64,000 nucleotides of DNA from Gammaproteobacteria bacterium UBA2965. Its GTDB lineage: Bacteria > Pseudomonadota > Gammaproteobacteria > Pseudomonadales > Azotimanducaceae. The stretch spans positions 121,110 through 185,109 of the forward strand of contig DEBD01000005.1 of assembly GCA_002348385.1 (NCBI GenBank), written 5' to 3'. Under the pieces are notes generated by a model, which was not told the origin of the DNA, did no database searches, and saw only the letters and a list, made by a program, of their open reading frames with translations. Positions 8,458 through 17,514 of this stretch are shown here, in pieces; within the stretch, counting starts at the first letter, position 1; each line of letters begins with the position of its first letter. Position numbers and translations under genes: made by a program.

Positions 8458-10956
8458 ATGCACAAGGTAAGTGTACTCGCGTTGAACCTATTCTTAGGAG
8501 CTATGCTTCTCGGAGCGCTGCCGGGCACGGTAGAAAATGCCATCGGCGCAGAAGGTTTTACCATCGAAGAAATAGTAGTTACGGCTCGGAAACGCTCTGA
8601 AAATCTGCAGGAAGTGCCTGTGGCAGTCACGGCGTTTACCGGCGACGGGATGATAGAACAGGGCATCGACCAGTTGTCCGACATCGCCGCCTTCACGCCA
8701 AGTCTTAGCATTAGCCAACAGCCGACCTACAGCAATTCGACCGCAGATGGATTAACACTTCGCGGCCAGAGTGCAGGCGGCACGCAGATTAGCAACGATC
8801 CCGCCGTGGGAATCTACATCGACGGGGTAGTAAACCCACACCCAACCGGCATGCAGATGGCCTTTTTCGACGTGGAAGGCGTAGAAGTTCTGAAAGGCCC
8901 ACAAGGCACCCTTTATGGTCGCAACACCACAGGGGGCGCAATCAAGATAACGACGCGCAAGGCTGACTATGACGGTATTCACGGATTCGTAGAGTTGGAT
9001 TCGGGGAACCACGCCACACTTAACTACAAAGGCGCGCTCAACATACCGATCATGCAAGACAGAATGGCAGTGAGGCTCGCTTATCAGTCGAATAACCGTG
9101 ATGGTTTCGGCCGATCAGCCATCACACGCCAAAAATTGGGCGGCGACCGAAACCAAAGCTATTTTCGCGGTAGCTTCCGCCTCGACTTCGATAAAGTGCG
9201 CGTAATGCTTGTGGCCGACACATTCAAAGCACGGGAAAACGGGCCGCTCATGGTAACCAGAGGCGCCTATTTCAACGCTACAACCGCGATTGATGGAAGT
9301 TACACGCCAGCGTCTGGTTGTGCCCCGTTTGACATCCCCTGTGGCCAAGCATTTAACGAAAGTCGCGCAGCACAAGGCGGTGACGATTTGTTCACCAACT
9401 ATAGCGACTTGCATCATTTCGATGACACCGATATGTGGAGCGTAAGCGCTCGGGTTGAAATAGATCTAACAGACGATGTATTGCTGACATCCATCACCGG
9501 GTGGCGCGACATGACAAACACGCACCTGACCAACTTCAGCGGTGCTGATTTCAAAGCAATCGTCACTGGAGACCCCAATTTTCCTGATCGTGATTTGCAT
9601 CAGGCCTACAATGTGTTTACCCAAGAAATTAACGTCAGCGGCACGGCCCTGGACGGGCGCCTAGACTGGCTAGTTGGCGGATTTATCAGCGACGATAATG
9701 GAGAAGACAGGGACTTCGTTAACCTAGCCCAGAACTTTAAGCCGATTAACGGGACCAATTACTTCTTCATCTTCGACGCACCTTTGGTAGACCAATCGAG
9801 CTGGGCTCTTTTCACGCAGATGACGTTCGCACTAACGGACACCGTAAACTTCACGGCCGGCGGTCGATTCACCGAAGAGAAGAAAGAGCAGATCAATGCA
9901 CACGGCACACTGCTACCTGATTTCCTTGGTATCAGTGGTGGAGCAGGACTGCTCTGGTCTTGCGGTAATGCAAACTTTTCAGGGCCTGTGTTTGCGGGAA
10001 TAAATGATCGCCTAGAACTGTGCGCCTTAGACAAGCGCACCGCGAAATATGACGGCTGGTCATACTTATTCAGTATCGATTGGCAGATCACGGAAGACGC
10101 ACTCGTCTACGTCAAGGCATCGGAAGGTTTCCGTGGGGGCGGCTTGGATATCCGCAGTGCGGGCTGGCCCGGCGGCCCAGCCGGAAGACCACCCTTCGAG
10201 CCCGAAACGGCAACGGATTTGGAGTTCGGGCTAAAAGCAGATTGGTTCGATGGGCGTTTACGCACCAACCTGGCGTACTACATGACGAAGTACAAGAACA
10301 AGCAGGAAAGCGTAATCATTCCAGGGCCTGCCACGGTGACCACAAATGCTGGTAAAGCTGACATCGATGGTTTCGAAGCAGAGATAAGTGTCTACCCGGC
10401 TCCAGGGCTAAGGATCTATGGCACGCTGACGTGGTTTGATGGGGAATACACGAGCTTCATTGGTGCCCCGGTGGAGAATTGCACCATCAATCCAGTCACA
10501 GGCTTGGCGTGGAATCCCATTTGCCAGGACCCTAATTTCGATGCGGCCACGACAGATGGCGCAGGGGAACCTATGGGTGGGACGACACTGTCGACCCCTG
10601 AGTGGGTCTACTCCATCGGTGGACGCTGGGAGCTACAAGCTGGCCCCGGTACCCTGGGTATCCAGTTGGATTATGCCTGGCACGACAACACAGCCCCCGG
10701 TATACGTCGTATAGATTTCCAGATTCCACAGGATATAAGAGATGAGTTTTACAGTTCTCTCGGCCTGTTAAACGGGCGAATCGACTACGATATGCCCGAA
10801 ATAGGCGTGAATATTGCTCTGTGGGCCACCAACCTGACGGACGAGAGATACCACCGGATGGGGGTAAATCAAAGCAATATGGTCGGCGTGCAAACTGGTA
10901 TTGCCAACGAGCCGCGCATGTGGGGTGGTACGATTACTAAGCGTTTTAATAACTAA
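8458..10956 (+). CDS. TonB-dependent outer-membrane receptor
   Basis: The precursor is 832 residues. A hydrophobic signal peptide (about 1-31) is followed by a TonB box, EEIVVTARKRSENLQEVPVAV (first 20 residues are the informative part), then a plug domain with VLKGPQGTLYGRNTTGGAI. The rest is a beta-barrel ending in a short MWGGTITKRFNN strand, without a terminal Phe but with RF three residues in. It imports a scarce ligand across the outer membrane using TonB/ExbBD. The start is the ATG with GGAGGGG six nt upstream, not an in-frame ATG 39 nt earlier. An SDR, MaoC, ACAD and ligase series follows, so the ligand is probably the hydrophobic catabolic substrate. Confidence 0.95.
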   Translation: MHKVSVLALNLFLGAMLLGALPGTVENAIGAEGFTIEEIVVTARKRSENLQEVPVAVTAFTGDGMIEQGIDQLSDIAAFTPSLSISQQPTYSNSTADGLTLRGQSAGGTQISNDPAVGIYIDGVVNPHPTGMQMAFFDVEGVEVLKGPQGTLYGRNTTGGAIKITTRKADYDGIHGFVELDSGNHATLNYKGALNIPIMQDRMAVRLAYQSNNRDGFGRSAITRQKLGGDRNQSYFRGSFRLDFDKVRVMLVADTFKARENGPLMVTRGAYFNATTAIDGSYTPASGCAPFDIPCGQAFNESRAAQGGDDLFTNYSDLHHFDDTDMWSVSARVEIDLTDDVLLTSITGWRDMTNTHLTNFSGADFKAIVTGDPNFPDRDLHQAYNVFTQEINVSGTALDGRLDWLVGGFISDDNGEDRDFVNLAQNFKPINGTNYFFIFDAPLVDQSSWALFTQMTFALTDTVNFTAGGRFTEEKKEQINAHGTLLPDFLGISGGAGLLWSCGNANFSGPVFAGINDRLELCALDKRTAKYDGWSYLFSIDWQITEDALVYVKASEGFRGGGLDIRSAGWPGGPAGRPPFEPETATDLEFGLKADWFDGRLRTNLAYYMTKYKNKQESVIIPGPATVTTNAGKADIDGFEAEISVYPAPGLRIYGTLTWFDGEYTSFIGAPVENCTINPVTGLAWNPICQDPNFDAATTDGAGEPMGGTTLSTPEWVYSIGGRWELQAGPGTLGIQLDYAWHDNTAPGIRRIDFQIPQDIRDEFYSSLGLLNGRIDYDMPEIGVNIALWATNLTDERYHRMGVNQSNMVGVQTGIANEPRMWGGTITKRFNN

Positions 10957-10980
10957 CGTTAACCCAACCCTGATGATCGA

Positions 10981-11014
10981 CCCGCCGGAGCAATGCCCCG
11001 GCGGGTTTTTTTTT
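10981..11014 (+). terminator. Rho-independent terminator of the TonB receptor gene
   Basis: A perfect 8-bp GC stem (CCCGCCGG at 10981-10988 with CCGGCGGG at 10998-11005) closes a 9-nt loop and is followed by nine consecutive T (11006-11014). It lies 24 nt after the receptor stop and just before the SDR ribosome site, so receptor and SDR are at least partly uncoupled. Confidence 0.92.
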
Positions 11015-11029
11015 GCCAAGGGAGGCTAG

Positions 11030-11962
11030 ATGTCAAAGGAAATGCGATTCGATAAGCGGATCGTCATCGTCACAGGTGGCGGACGAGGTATCGGGAGAGC
11101 CCACGCCCTTCTATTAGGTGCACGAGGGGCTCACGTGGTCGTTAACGATCTCGGCACGACGACGGTAGACGGTACCGGCGAGGCAACGCAGTCACCCGCC
11201 ATCCAGGTAGCCGATGAAATTCGGTTAGCCGGCGGTACAGCGATTGCCAACTTCGACGACGTATCTACGGAAGCCGGTGCTGCGAATCTGATTGATCAGA
11301 CCATCGACACCTATGGCAAGATCGACATTCTCGTGAATAACGCGGGCATTCAGGCGTCGCCGCCTTTTGGCGATGGCACCAGCGAAGCCTTCGATCGAAT
11401 GATGCGGCAGCATGCCTACGGACACTATTTCGTGACCCGGGCAGCGTGGCCCCACATGATGTCCGTGGGCTACGGACGCGTGGTAAACACAACGTCCGGC
11501 GCGGCGCTTTACGGCTTACCCCAATCTAGCCACTACTGCATGGCTAAAGGGGCAATTATCGGCATGACTAAAGCACTAGCCTTGGAGGGTGCTGCGGCCG
11601 GAATCAAGGTGAACGCCGTAGCTCCCGCCGCCTATACGCGCATGGTGACCGGGATGAAGGACGAAGACCTGCGCCAACAGATGGAAGCACTGATGCCACC
11701 CCACTTTGTTGCACCCATGGTTGCCTGGCTCGCCCACGAAGCGTGCTCCGTATCAGGCGAGATCTTCGATGTGGGCGCGGGCCGCGCGGCCAGGGTGTTT
11801 TTTGCCGAAGGGCCCGGCTACTGCAGTCGATCGTTATCGATCGAAGAAGTGAACGAGCACTTCGAAACTATCTGCGACGAATCTGCCTATATGGTCTTCA
11901 AGACCGGAATGGAAAGCGCTGAGAAGATGTCGGAAATTGCTGGTGCCGCCATGAGACAATAA
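11030..11962 (+). CDS. Short-chain dehydrogenase, (3R)-hydroxyacyl-CoA dehydrogenase (HSD17B4/MFE-2)-like
   Basis: The 310-residue protein resembles the dehydrogenase domain of peroxisomal multifunctional enzyme type 2. TGGGRGIGRAHALLLGARG is followed by VVVNDLG, the acidic NAD-selecting turn typical of that group, then NNAGI and YCMAK. Length is above the usual 250-270 because of a C-terminal extension (about 250-310). A GGGAGG site precedes the ATG. Its likely role is oxidation of a 3-hydroxyacyl-CoA or sterol-like alcohol, fitting the MaoC hydratase encoded convergently next door at 12042. Confidence 0.85.
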   Translation: MSKEMRFDKRIVIVTGGGRGIGRAHALLLGARGAHVVVNDLGTTTVDGTGEATQSPAIQVADEIRLAGGTAIANFDDVSTEAGAANLIDQTIDTYGKIDILVNNAGIQASPPFGDGTSEAFDRMMRQHAYGHYFVTRAAWPHMMSVGYGRVVNTTSGAALYGLPQSSHYCMAKGAIIGMTKALALEGAAAGIKVNAVAPAAYTRMVTGMKDEDLRQQMEALMPPHFVAPMVAWLAHEACSVSGEIFDVGAGRAARVFFAEGPGYCSRSLSIEEVNEHFETICDESAYMVFKTGMESAEKMSEIAGAAMRQ

Positions 11963-12041
11963 TACAACCAGTGTCTACCGCACGTTTCTCGCCCAGTGGA
12001 TCTGCAGCTATTACCGGTTCGCTGACCTAGATAATCCGAGC

Positions 12042-13295
12042 CTAGGAACCACCTTCTAGTCCAGCGAACAGCTCGACATCGCGCTCTATGAGTGCGTCCA
12101 TGGAGTCGGCAGGCGCTTCGGGTACCACTACTGCCTCATCCCGCGTGGGTAGCAGCACCACAGCCTGGCCTGGAGAAGTCACCACACCACGCTGGTTGGT
12201 GCAGCGAATGTCCAGGTACACCTCGTTGCGGCCGTCCTCTTGACGTTTGTCTACAACCTCTCCGGTAAGCCAAGTCGTATCACCCATGAAGTTAAAGCGT
12301 CGGTGCTCGCAATACAGCTTCCACAGCCAGGCGTCGTCACCCATCCAATCAGTCACCAAGTGGCATAACCAGGTTTCGCGCAGCCCGCCGTAGTCGTACG
12401 AGGTAGGCAGTCCCAGTTCCTGGGCGCGCTCAGGCTCCCAATGCAGGCGCTGAACGGTGTCGGGGATATTCAGTGCATTGGGTGGGTAAAGACCCGGCGC
12501 CTTGCGACGGACCTGGTAGGCCAAGCGAAAATTACCCGGCGGCGTGAGTTGCATACCCCAGCCCAGATGCCACACCAGGATATTGCTGGTCGTTAACGGA
12601 CCTTTCACCTTCTTCTGCAACTCATCGCCAATTTGCACATCTTCGAAGTATCGTGTCTCCGCCCCACGCCGCGATTCTTGCGCATAGCAAGCGTCGATCT
12701 CGGCCATCTGATCCTCGGTATACGGCTCCGCCGTCTCGCGCTCTTTCTTGCGCTCCCGAGAGGCGCCCCGTTCCGTGTTCACCCAGGTACCGCGTTGGAC
12801 CATGATGGGCGCCCCATCCTGGTTAGCGAACGGAATACAGATCGTCTCATGCGCCGACCGACCACCGAACTCACTGCGTTTGTCCAACACGCCCACGACC
12901 GAGCGCATCTTGTAGACCCGATCACCGATATTGAACGGTCTCCACCATTCGAAATCCATACGCGCTTGATAGGATCCGAGACCAGCCCAAGGATCACCGC
13001 GGAGGAGCGCTTTAGTTTCAGGGTCCGGAGGTGGCGTAATATTTTGGCCCACGGTGTACTGAAACGTGGGCGGCGCGATTAGATTTCCCCATCGAGTCTG
13101 CTTGGCATATGCGGGATCACAATAAAGCGGATTGTCATCCCCATACCCAAAGGCGAAATGCCTTGAACCATCCTCAGAAACCTCAAAGTTATGGGGAGGG
13201 TTACGCAGTACCTGTGGAATGCCAATACGCTGGCGGGCGCGAACGAAGGACCCGTCCGTCAGCTTCCCATAATCGTCGGCTTGGATATCGGTCAT
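12042..13295 (-). CDS. MaoC-like (double hotdog) dehydratase/hydratase
   Basis: This 417-residue protein holds two hotdog domains. The N-terminal one (about 15-190) contains FAFGYGDDNPLYCDPAYA, the MaoC-N/FAS1-DH form of the hydratase motif. The C-terminal one (about 210-390) contains RYFEDVQIGDEL and FMGDTTWLTGEVVDKR. Such proteins hydrate 2-enoyl-CoA thioesters; double-hotdog forms accept bulky acyl-CoAs. A D-N-P-L-Y motif is visible in the first domain, whereas the second lacks an obvious D-x4-H dyad, suggesting one catalytic and one substrate-binding half. It lies 60 nt downstream of the two acyl-CoA dehydrogenase genes, the expected order dehydrogenation then hydration. Confidence 0.82.
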   Translation of the reverse strand: MTDIQADDYGKLTDGSFVRARQRIGIPQVLRNPPHNFEVSEDGSRHFAFGYGDDNPLYCDPAYAKQTRWGNLIAPPTFQYTVGQNITPPPDPETKALLRGDPWAGLGSYQARMDFEWWRPFNIGDRVYKMRSVVGVLDKRSEFGGRSAHETICIPFANQDGAPIMVQRGTWVNTERGASRERKKERETAEPYTEDQMAEIDACYAQESRRGAETRYFEDVQIGDELQKKVKGPLTTSNILVWHLGWGMQLTPPGNFRLAYQVRRKAPGLYPPNALNIPDTVQRLHWEPERAQELGLPTSYDYGGLRETWLCHLVTDWMGDDAWLWKLYCEHRRFNFMGDTTWLTGEVVDKRQEDGRNEVYLDIRCTNQRGVVTSPGQAVVLLPTRDEAVVVPEAPADSMDALIERDVELFAGLEGGS

Positions 13296-13355
13296 GATCC
13301 AGTCGCTCCAGTATTGATGAAAGGGCCAAAAAAAGAACCTAACGCATGCATACGA

Positions 13356-14594
13356 TTACTTGCTCGGGGCATTCCGGCGTACTTCCTTGAAAGGTATACC
13401 GCGATCCGCTGCAGCCTCGCGGGGCATCCCGAGCACCCGCTCGCTAATGATGTTGCGTTGCATCTCCACGCTGCCACCGCCCAGCGACCAAGCCTGGCGG
13501 AATATGTAATCGTTCCCCACAGTGCTCGGAGAATCTGCACGCTCCCACGCAATGCTTTCGGTGCCGGCAATCTCAAACGTAACGTCGCTGCGCCGCACGC
13601 CGTTAAGCGAGCCGAACAGCCGAGGCACCGCGCCCGACGTGGGCGGCAAACCCTGACTCGCAATTCCCTTAGTAACACGTTCAATAGTCTGCGCCTGTAC
13701 CGTCTGTAGCACGTGAATCTCCGCGATGAGATCGCGCACGTGGGAATCGTCTGAGCGCTCCCTTGCACGCGCCAGCCGCACCAAGTCCTCGACCGTGTCA
13801 CGCCGGCGACCGCTCACCCCGACGGCGTAGGGTGAAGCGCCACCCGAGGCACTTCTCTCGTGGAATAACAACCGCTGCGCCGACGTCCAGCCATCATTGA
13901 CCTTACCTAGAACGTTTTCCAACGGAATGGGGACATCGTCAAAAAACTCCTGGCAAAATTCGGCACCACCGTCGGATTGACGTATTTGATTAACTTCTAC
14001 ACCCGGCTGGTGGATCTTGACGATGAACATCGTCAGTCCCTGGTGCTTCACTGCATCCCAGTCCGTGCGCGCAAGACAGATTGCGTAATCCGAAAAAGCG
14101 GCGTAAGAACTCCAGATTTTGGATCCGTTGAGCAAGTAATTGTCGCCATCAAACTTGGCAGAGGTAATCGCGCCGGCGAGATCAGACCCGCCTGAGGGCT
14201 CTGACATGAACTGCACCCAAAGCTCTTCGCCACGAATCATGGCTGGCAGGTGACGACGCTTTTGCGCCTCAGTACCGAGATCGAGAATCGTGGGCGCAAT
14301 GATGGTGAACGTCGGCGTATTGAACAGCAGCGGCATCTCGTAGCTTTGCGCTTCCTCCCCGAAAGCCCGCTGATACTCTGGCGCCAGCCCCTGACCCCCA
14401 TACTCCTTGGGAAAGCACAGCCCTGCAAACCCTGCCTCAAATAGGAGGGCTTGCAATTCTTTGGCACGCCGAGCCTCATCGGTCCCCACGCGCATGCCGT
14501 TCCAGGGCTGCGCATCCGCGGGCAATCGCGGAAGGTTACCTGCCAACCAATCACGAGCGCGCTGCCGAAAAGCATCTAATGATTCCATAACCAT
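13356..14594 (-). CDS. Acyl-CoA dehydrogenase, first of an abutting pair
   Basis: The 412-residue FAD enzyme has AGFAGLCFPKEYGGQGL, FMSEPSGGSDLAG in the middle beta domain, and the C-terminal GGGSVEMQRNIISERVLGMPRE, close to the family GGtsEiQrNiia-RvLGLPR motif. The gene begins immediately after the stop of the neighbouring dehydrogenase (14595), so the two are coupled and likely form a heteromer. In actinobacterial steroid degradation (ChsE1/ChsE2-type) adjacent ACAD genes make alpha2beta2 enzymes for branched side chains; the same is inferred here. Start is ATG at 14594, or the ATG two codons later. Confidence 0.92.
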   Translation of the reverse strand: MVMESLDAFRQRARDWLAGNLPRLPADAQPWNGMRVGTDEARRAKELQALLFEAGFAGLCFPKEYGGQGLAPEYQRAFGEEAQSYEMPLLFNTPTFTIIAPTILDLGTEAQKRRHLPAMIRGEELWVQFMSEPSGGSDLAGAITSAKFDGDNYLLNGSKIWSSYAAFSDYAICLARTDWDAVKHQGLTMFIVKIHQPGVEVNQIRQSDGGAEFCQEFFDDVPIPLENVLGKVNDGWTSAQRLLFHERSASGGASPYAVGVSGRRRDTVEDLVRLARARERSDDSHVRDLIAEIHVLQTVQAQTIERVTKGIASQGLPPTSGAVPRLFGSLNGVRRSDVTFEIAGTESIAWERADSPSTVGNDYIFRQAWSLGGGSVEMQRNIISERVLGMPREAAADRGIPFKEVRRNAPSK

Positions 14595-15755
14595 CTATAT
14601 TCCCAACCTACCGGCAATGGAAGCCCGGTGCTCCCGGGGCTCGCCGAAGGTAACGCGATTCGAAGCGACTCGCCGCAAATACAAGTGGATGTCGTGCTCC
14701 CACGTCACCCCTATACCGCCGTGCATTTGCACGCACTCCTGCACGATGGCAGGCGCGCGCTCGCCGACAAAGGCTTTCGCCACCCTGACGAGCATCGCCG
14801 CCTCCGCACTGCCATCGGCCATGGCATGCAAGGCCGCCGATACGCTGGCATGGCAGCCTTCCAGGTAAGTCTTCATGTCGGCAAAGCGGTGCTTCAATGC
14901 CTGATAGGAAGCGAGCGGACGGCCGAATGAGTAGCGATCGAATACCCATTCGAGTGTGAAATCGAACACGCGCGCGACCGCGCCCGCACTCTCAGAACAG
15001 GAGATTGCCAATGCAAGCTGCAGCTGCTGCTCGATGTCCTGTTCAGCACTTCCCGGACTGCCCACCAAAGAATCTTCGTCGGCCTGCACGTCGTCGAAAC
15101 GAACTCGGGCGAAACGGCGGGCCAGATCCAGGCCTTCCAGAGCCTCAATGGTTACCCCTTCGGCATCAGCGGGCACCAGGAATTGTGTGAGCTCGCCATC
15201 GCAACGCGCAGATACCAGCAGGTGTTGTGCCTGCCCGGCAGCTTCAACCGGTGCTTTCACTCCACGCAAACGGTAGCTACTTCCCTCGCGCTTGGCTTCT
15301 AGCTGCACAGCGTCCGCAGACCAGCTGCGTCCGCCCTCGGCAAAACACCAGCTAGCCGTAGCCTCGCCTGCCACCAGGGCTGGCAACACCTCGGAACGCT
15401 GGCTCGCATTACCCGAACGCGACAGCGTCGCCGCGACCACGCTGCAGGGCAGCAGCGGACCAGGCGCTAACGCGCGTCCGACTTCCTCAGCCACCACGCC
15501 CACGTACAAAATGCCCTGCGACCCCAATCCGAGACCACCCGCGCTTTCGTCCACCATCAACGAAATCCATCCGAGCTCGGCCGCTCGCTGCCACCAGGCC
15601 GCATCAAAGCCGACATCAGATTCGGCAAGCTCACGAACCGCTGCGAGATCACTCTCGTCCGCCAGGAAGCGTCGGGTCGTGTCCGCAAAGAGCTGCTGCT
15701 CTTGGGTCAGGTCGAAATCCAAATTTCCCCCAATAGAAAGGCGCCGCAGCGCCAT
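14595..15755 (-). CDS. Acyl-CoA dehydrogenase, second of an abutting pair
   Basis: The protein is about 386 residues: LDFDLTQEQQLFADTTRRFL at the N-terminus, WISLMVDESAGGLGLG, and a C-terminal domain with FGRPLASYQALKHRFADM and VQMHGGIGVTWEHDIHLYLRR. An open frame reaches 15932 but overlaps the divergent ligase gene and shows no family similarity there. ATG at 15755 is used here; a TTG at 15722 preceded by GGGGGA, giving a typical LDFDLT start, is a good alternative. The sequence is more diverged than its partner at 13356, as in heteromeric ACADs where FAD sites form between unlike subunits. Confidence 0.88.
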   Translation of the reverse strand: MALRRLSIGGNLDFDLTQEQQLFADTTRRFLADESDLAAVRELAESDVGFDAAWWQRAAELGWISLMVDESAGGLGLGSQGILYVGVVAEEVGRALAPGPLLPCSVVAATLSRSGNASQRSEVLPALVAGEATASWCFAEGGRSWSADAVQLEAKREGSSYRLRGVKAPVEAAGQAQHLLVSARCDGELTQFLVPADAEGVTIEALEGLDLARRFARVRFDDVQADEDSLVGSPGSAEQDIEQQLQLALAISCSESAGAVARVFDFTLEWVFDRYSFGRPLASYQALKHRFADMKTYLEGCHASVSAALHAMADGSAEAAMLVRVAKAFVGERAPAIVQECVQMHGGIGVTWEHDIHLYLRRVASNRVTFGEPREHRASIAGRLGI

Positions 15756-15767
15756 CAACGAGGTTAT

Positions 15768-15781
15768 ATCATTTAGATGAT
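15768..15781. promoter_or_regulatory. Imperfect palindrome upstream of the ACAD pair
   Basis: ATCATTTAGATGAT is self-complementary at 12 of 14 positions. It begins 13 nt upstream of the ATG at 15755, in the gap between the divergent ACAD and ligase genes. A repressor site is possible; AT-rich chance dyads of this size are not rare, so weight is low. Confidence 0.28.
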
Positions 15782-15860
15782 TGGTCCAAGCGGACCGAAT
15801 TGCGGTTGACCCACTGTAGGCTCGGTAGTTGAATACTGCCACCGTCGAACCCTTGAAAGC

Positions 15861-17501
15861 ATGGAAGTACCCAACCACAACGCCACCCTCCCGGCCATGC
15901 TGAGCCACCTGAGCACCTTGCACGGCGACCACGTGCTCGCAAGCGATGCCACGCGCACGCTCACTTACCGGCAGGCAGAGGAAGAATCCCGCGAGCTGGC
16001 GCTGGGTTTGCTCGCCGCCGGCGTCGGCAAAGGAAGCCGCGTGGGGCTGCTCATGGGCAACTCACCGCAATGGATCGTGACCTGGTTTGCGGCGCTGAGG
16101 GTCGGCGCGCTCGTCACCGGGATCAGCACGTTCCTGAAGCCGCCTGAGCTGGCCTGGGTTCTGAAGTTTGCCGACATCGACACGTTGCTGATGCAGGATA
16201 AATATCTGAGCAACGACTACGTGCTCAACATGCGCAAAGCATTCCCAGAATTGGCCGCCGAGTCGGCGCCACCCAGACGACTCCAGGCAGCACCGTATTT
16301 GCGCACCACCTGGGTGTGGGGCGAGGCGGTTCCAGACTGGGCCCAGGGCAGCGGCGAAGACTTGGAAGCCCTCGGAGCCGAAGCCGGATTCACCGACGAA
16401 ATCCTCAATGCCGTGGAGAACGAGATTACGCCGGCGGACCTCGCCGTGGTCATCTTTACTTCGGGCAGCACCGCGCAACCCAAGGGGGTGGTACACAGCC
16501 ACGGCACCGTAGTGCGTCATTCCTACGCTATGTACGACTACTCCGAATGCGCTCCGGGGATTCGCTCGTTGGTGCTCACTCCGTTTTTCTGGATTGGCGG
16601 GATGCTCACCAACCTGCTCAACAGTATGATCGGCGGCGCAGAGTTGATCTGCCCCGAGCGCTTGGATGCCGGCTCCGTATTGGCGCTACTTCGCCGCGAG
16701 CAACCCGACCATCTCACCGGATGGGCGGGCCAGCTCAATGCCATCACGGAGCATGAGGATTTTCACGCGGACGATTTCCTGCGTTTGAAGCCCTCTCACA
16801 ATACTCAGCGACGCGCCGGCGCGTTGGGCCCTCCGGCACAGATTCCGCTCACTCTGGTGCCGAATTCGCTCGGCATGTCCGAGTCATTCGGCCCCCATAG
16901 CGGCGAGCTGGATCTCGTAGTGCTCTCGGAGGATCGAGCGAATTCCTTCGGCCGAGGCATCGGCGCAATCGAACGCAAAATTGTTGATCCGGACGGCACC
17001 GGCGAGCTGCCCGCCGGCGAGTTTGGTGAACTGCTGGTGCGTGGCTACTCCATCATGCAGGGCTACTACAAGCGCGAACGCAGTGAATGCTTCGAACCCG
17101 ATGGCTTCTTCCGCACCGGCGATCTATGCGCCATCACCGACGACGGCCATCTGTTCTTCAAAGGCCGCGGCGGCGAGATGATCAAGACCAGCGGCGCCAA
17201 CGTCTCGCCCCGCGAGGTGGAGCTGACCCTTATGGCGTTCGATGATGTTCTGGAAGCGGTGGTGTTGGGTGTGCCGGATGAGAGCGTGGGGGAGCTTGTG
17301 GTTGCCGTGGTCGTGCCGCAGCCGGGAGTGCAGTTAGACGTTGCAGAGCTTCACCAACGGCTACACGCGCAGCTGTCGAGCTACAAGATTCCGAAACGTT
17401 TCATCACGGAGCTGCTGGGCGAGGACCTACCGCGCACCGACAGCGGCAAGGTACAGAAAGCCCAGGTACTGGAGATGATCGAGCCGCTGCTGGATCGTTA
17501 G
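15861..17501 (+). CDS. AMP-forming acyl-CoA synthetase
   Basis: This 546-residue ANL-superfamily ligase has the P-loop-like FTSGSTAQPKGVVHSHG (about 200-216), FFRTGDLCAITDDGHLFFKGR with the hinge region, and the C-terminal DSGKVQ with the adenylation lysine (about Lys533). It would activate a carboxylate with ATP and CoA. It is divergent from the ACAD pair that would act on the product. The A5-like stretch NSLGMSESFGPHSG is normal, but the residues just before it (NTQRRAGALGPP) are unusual; the frame stays open and both sides are conserved, so I keep it intact. Confidence 0.92.
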   Translation: MEVPNHNATLPAMLSHLSTLHGDHVLASDATRTLTYRQAEEESRELALGLLAAGVGKGSRVGLLMGNSPQWIVTWFAALRVGALVTGISTFLKPPELAWVLKFADIDTLLMQDKYLSNDYVLNMRKAFPELAAESAPPRRLQAAPYLRTTWVWGEAVPDWAQGSGEDLEALGAEAGFTDEILNAVENEITPADLAVVIFTSGSTAQPKGVVHSHGTVVRHSYAMYDYSECAPGIRSLVLTPFFWIGGMLTNLLNSMIGGAELICPERLDAGSVLALLRREQPDHLTGWAGQLNAITEHEDFHADDFLRLKPSHNTQRRAGALGPPAQIPLTLVPNSLGMSESFGPHSGELDLVVLSEDRANSFGRGIGAIERKIVDPDGTGELPAGEFGELLVRGYSIMQGYYKRERSECFEPDGFFRTGDLCAITDDGHLFFKGRGGEMIKTSGANVSPREVELTLMAFDDVLEAVVLGVPDESVGELVVAVVVPQPGVQLDVAELHQRLHAQLSSYKIPKRFITELLGEDLPRTDSGKVQKAQVLEMIEPLLDR

Positions 17502-17514
17502 CCGCTATTTCCAG

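Noticed and set aside
16770..16870. Possible frameshift in the acyl-CoA ligase
   Set aside because: The residues are unusual, but the frame stays open and conserved motifs lie on both sides in the same frame.
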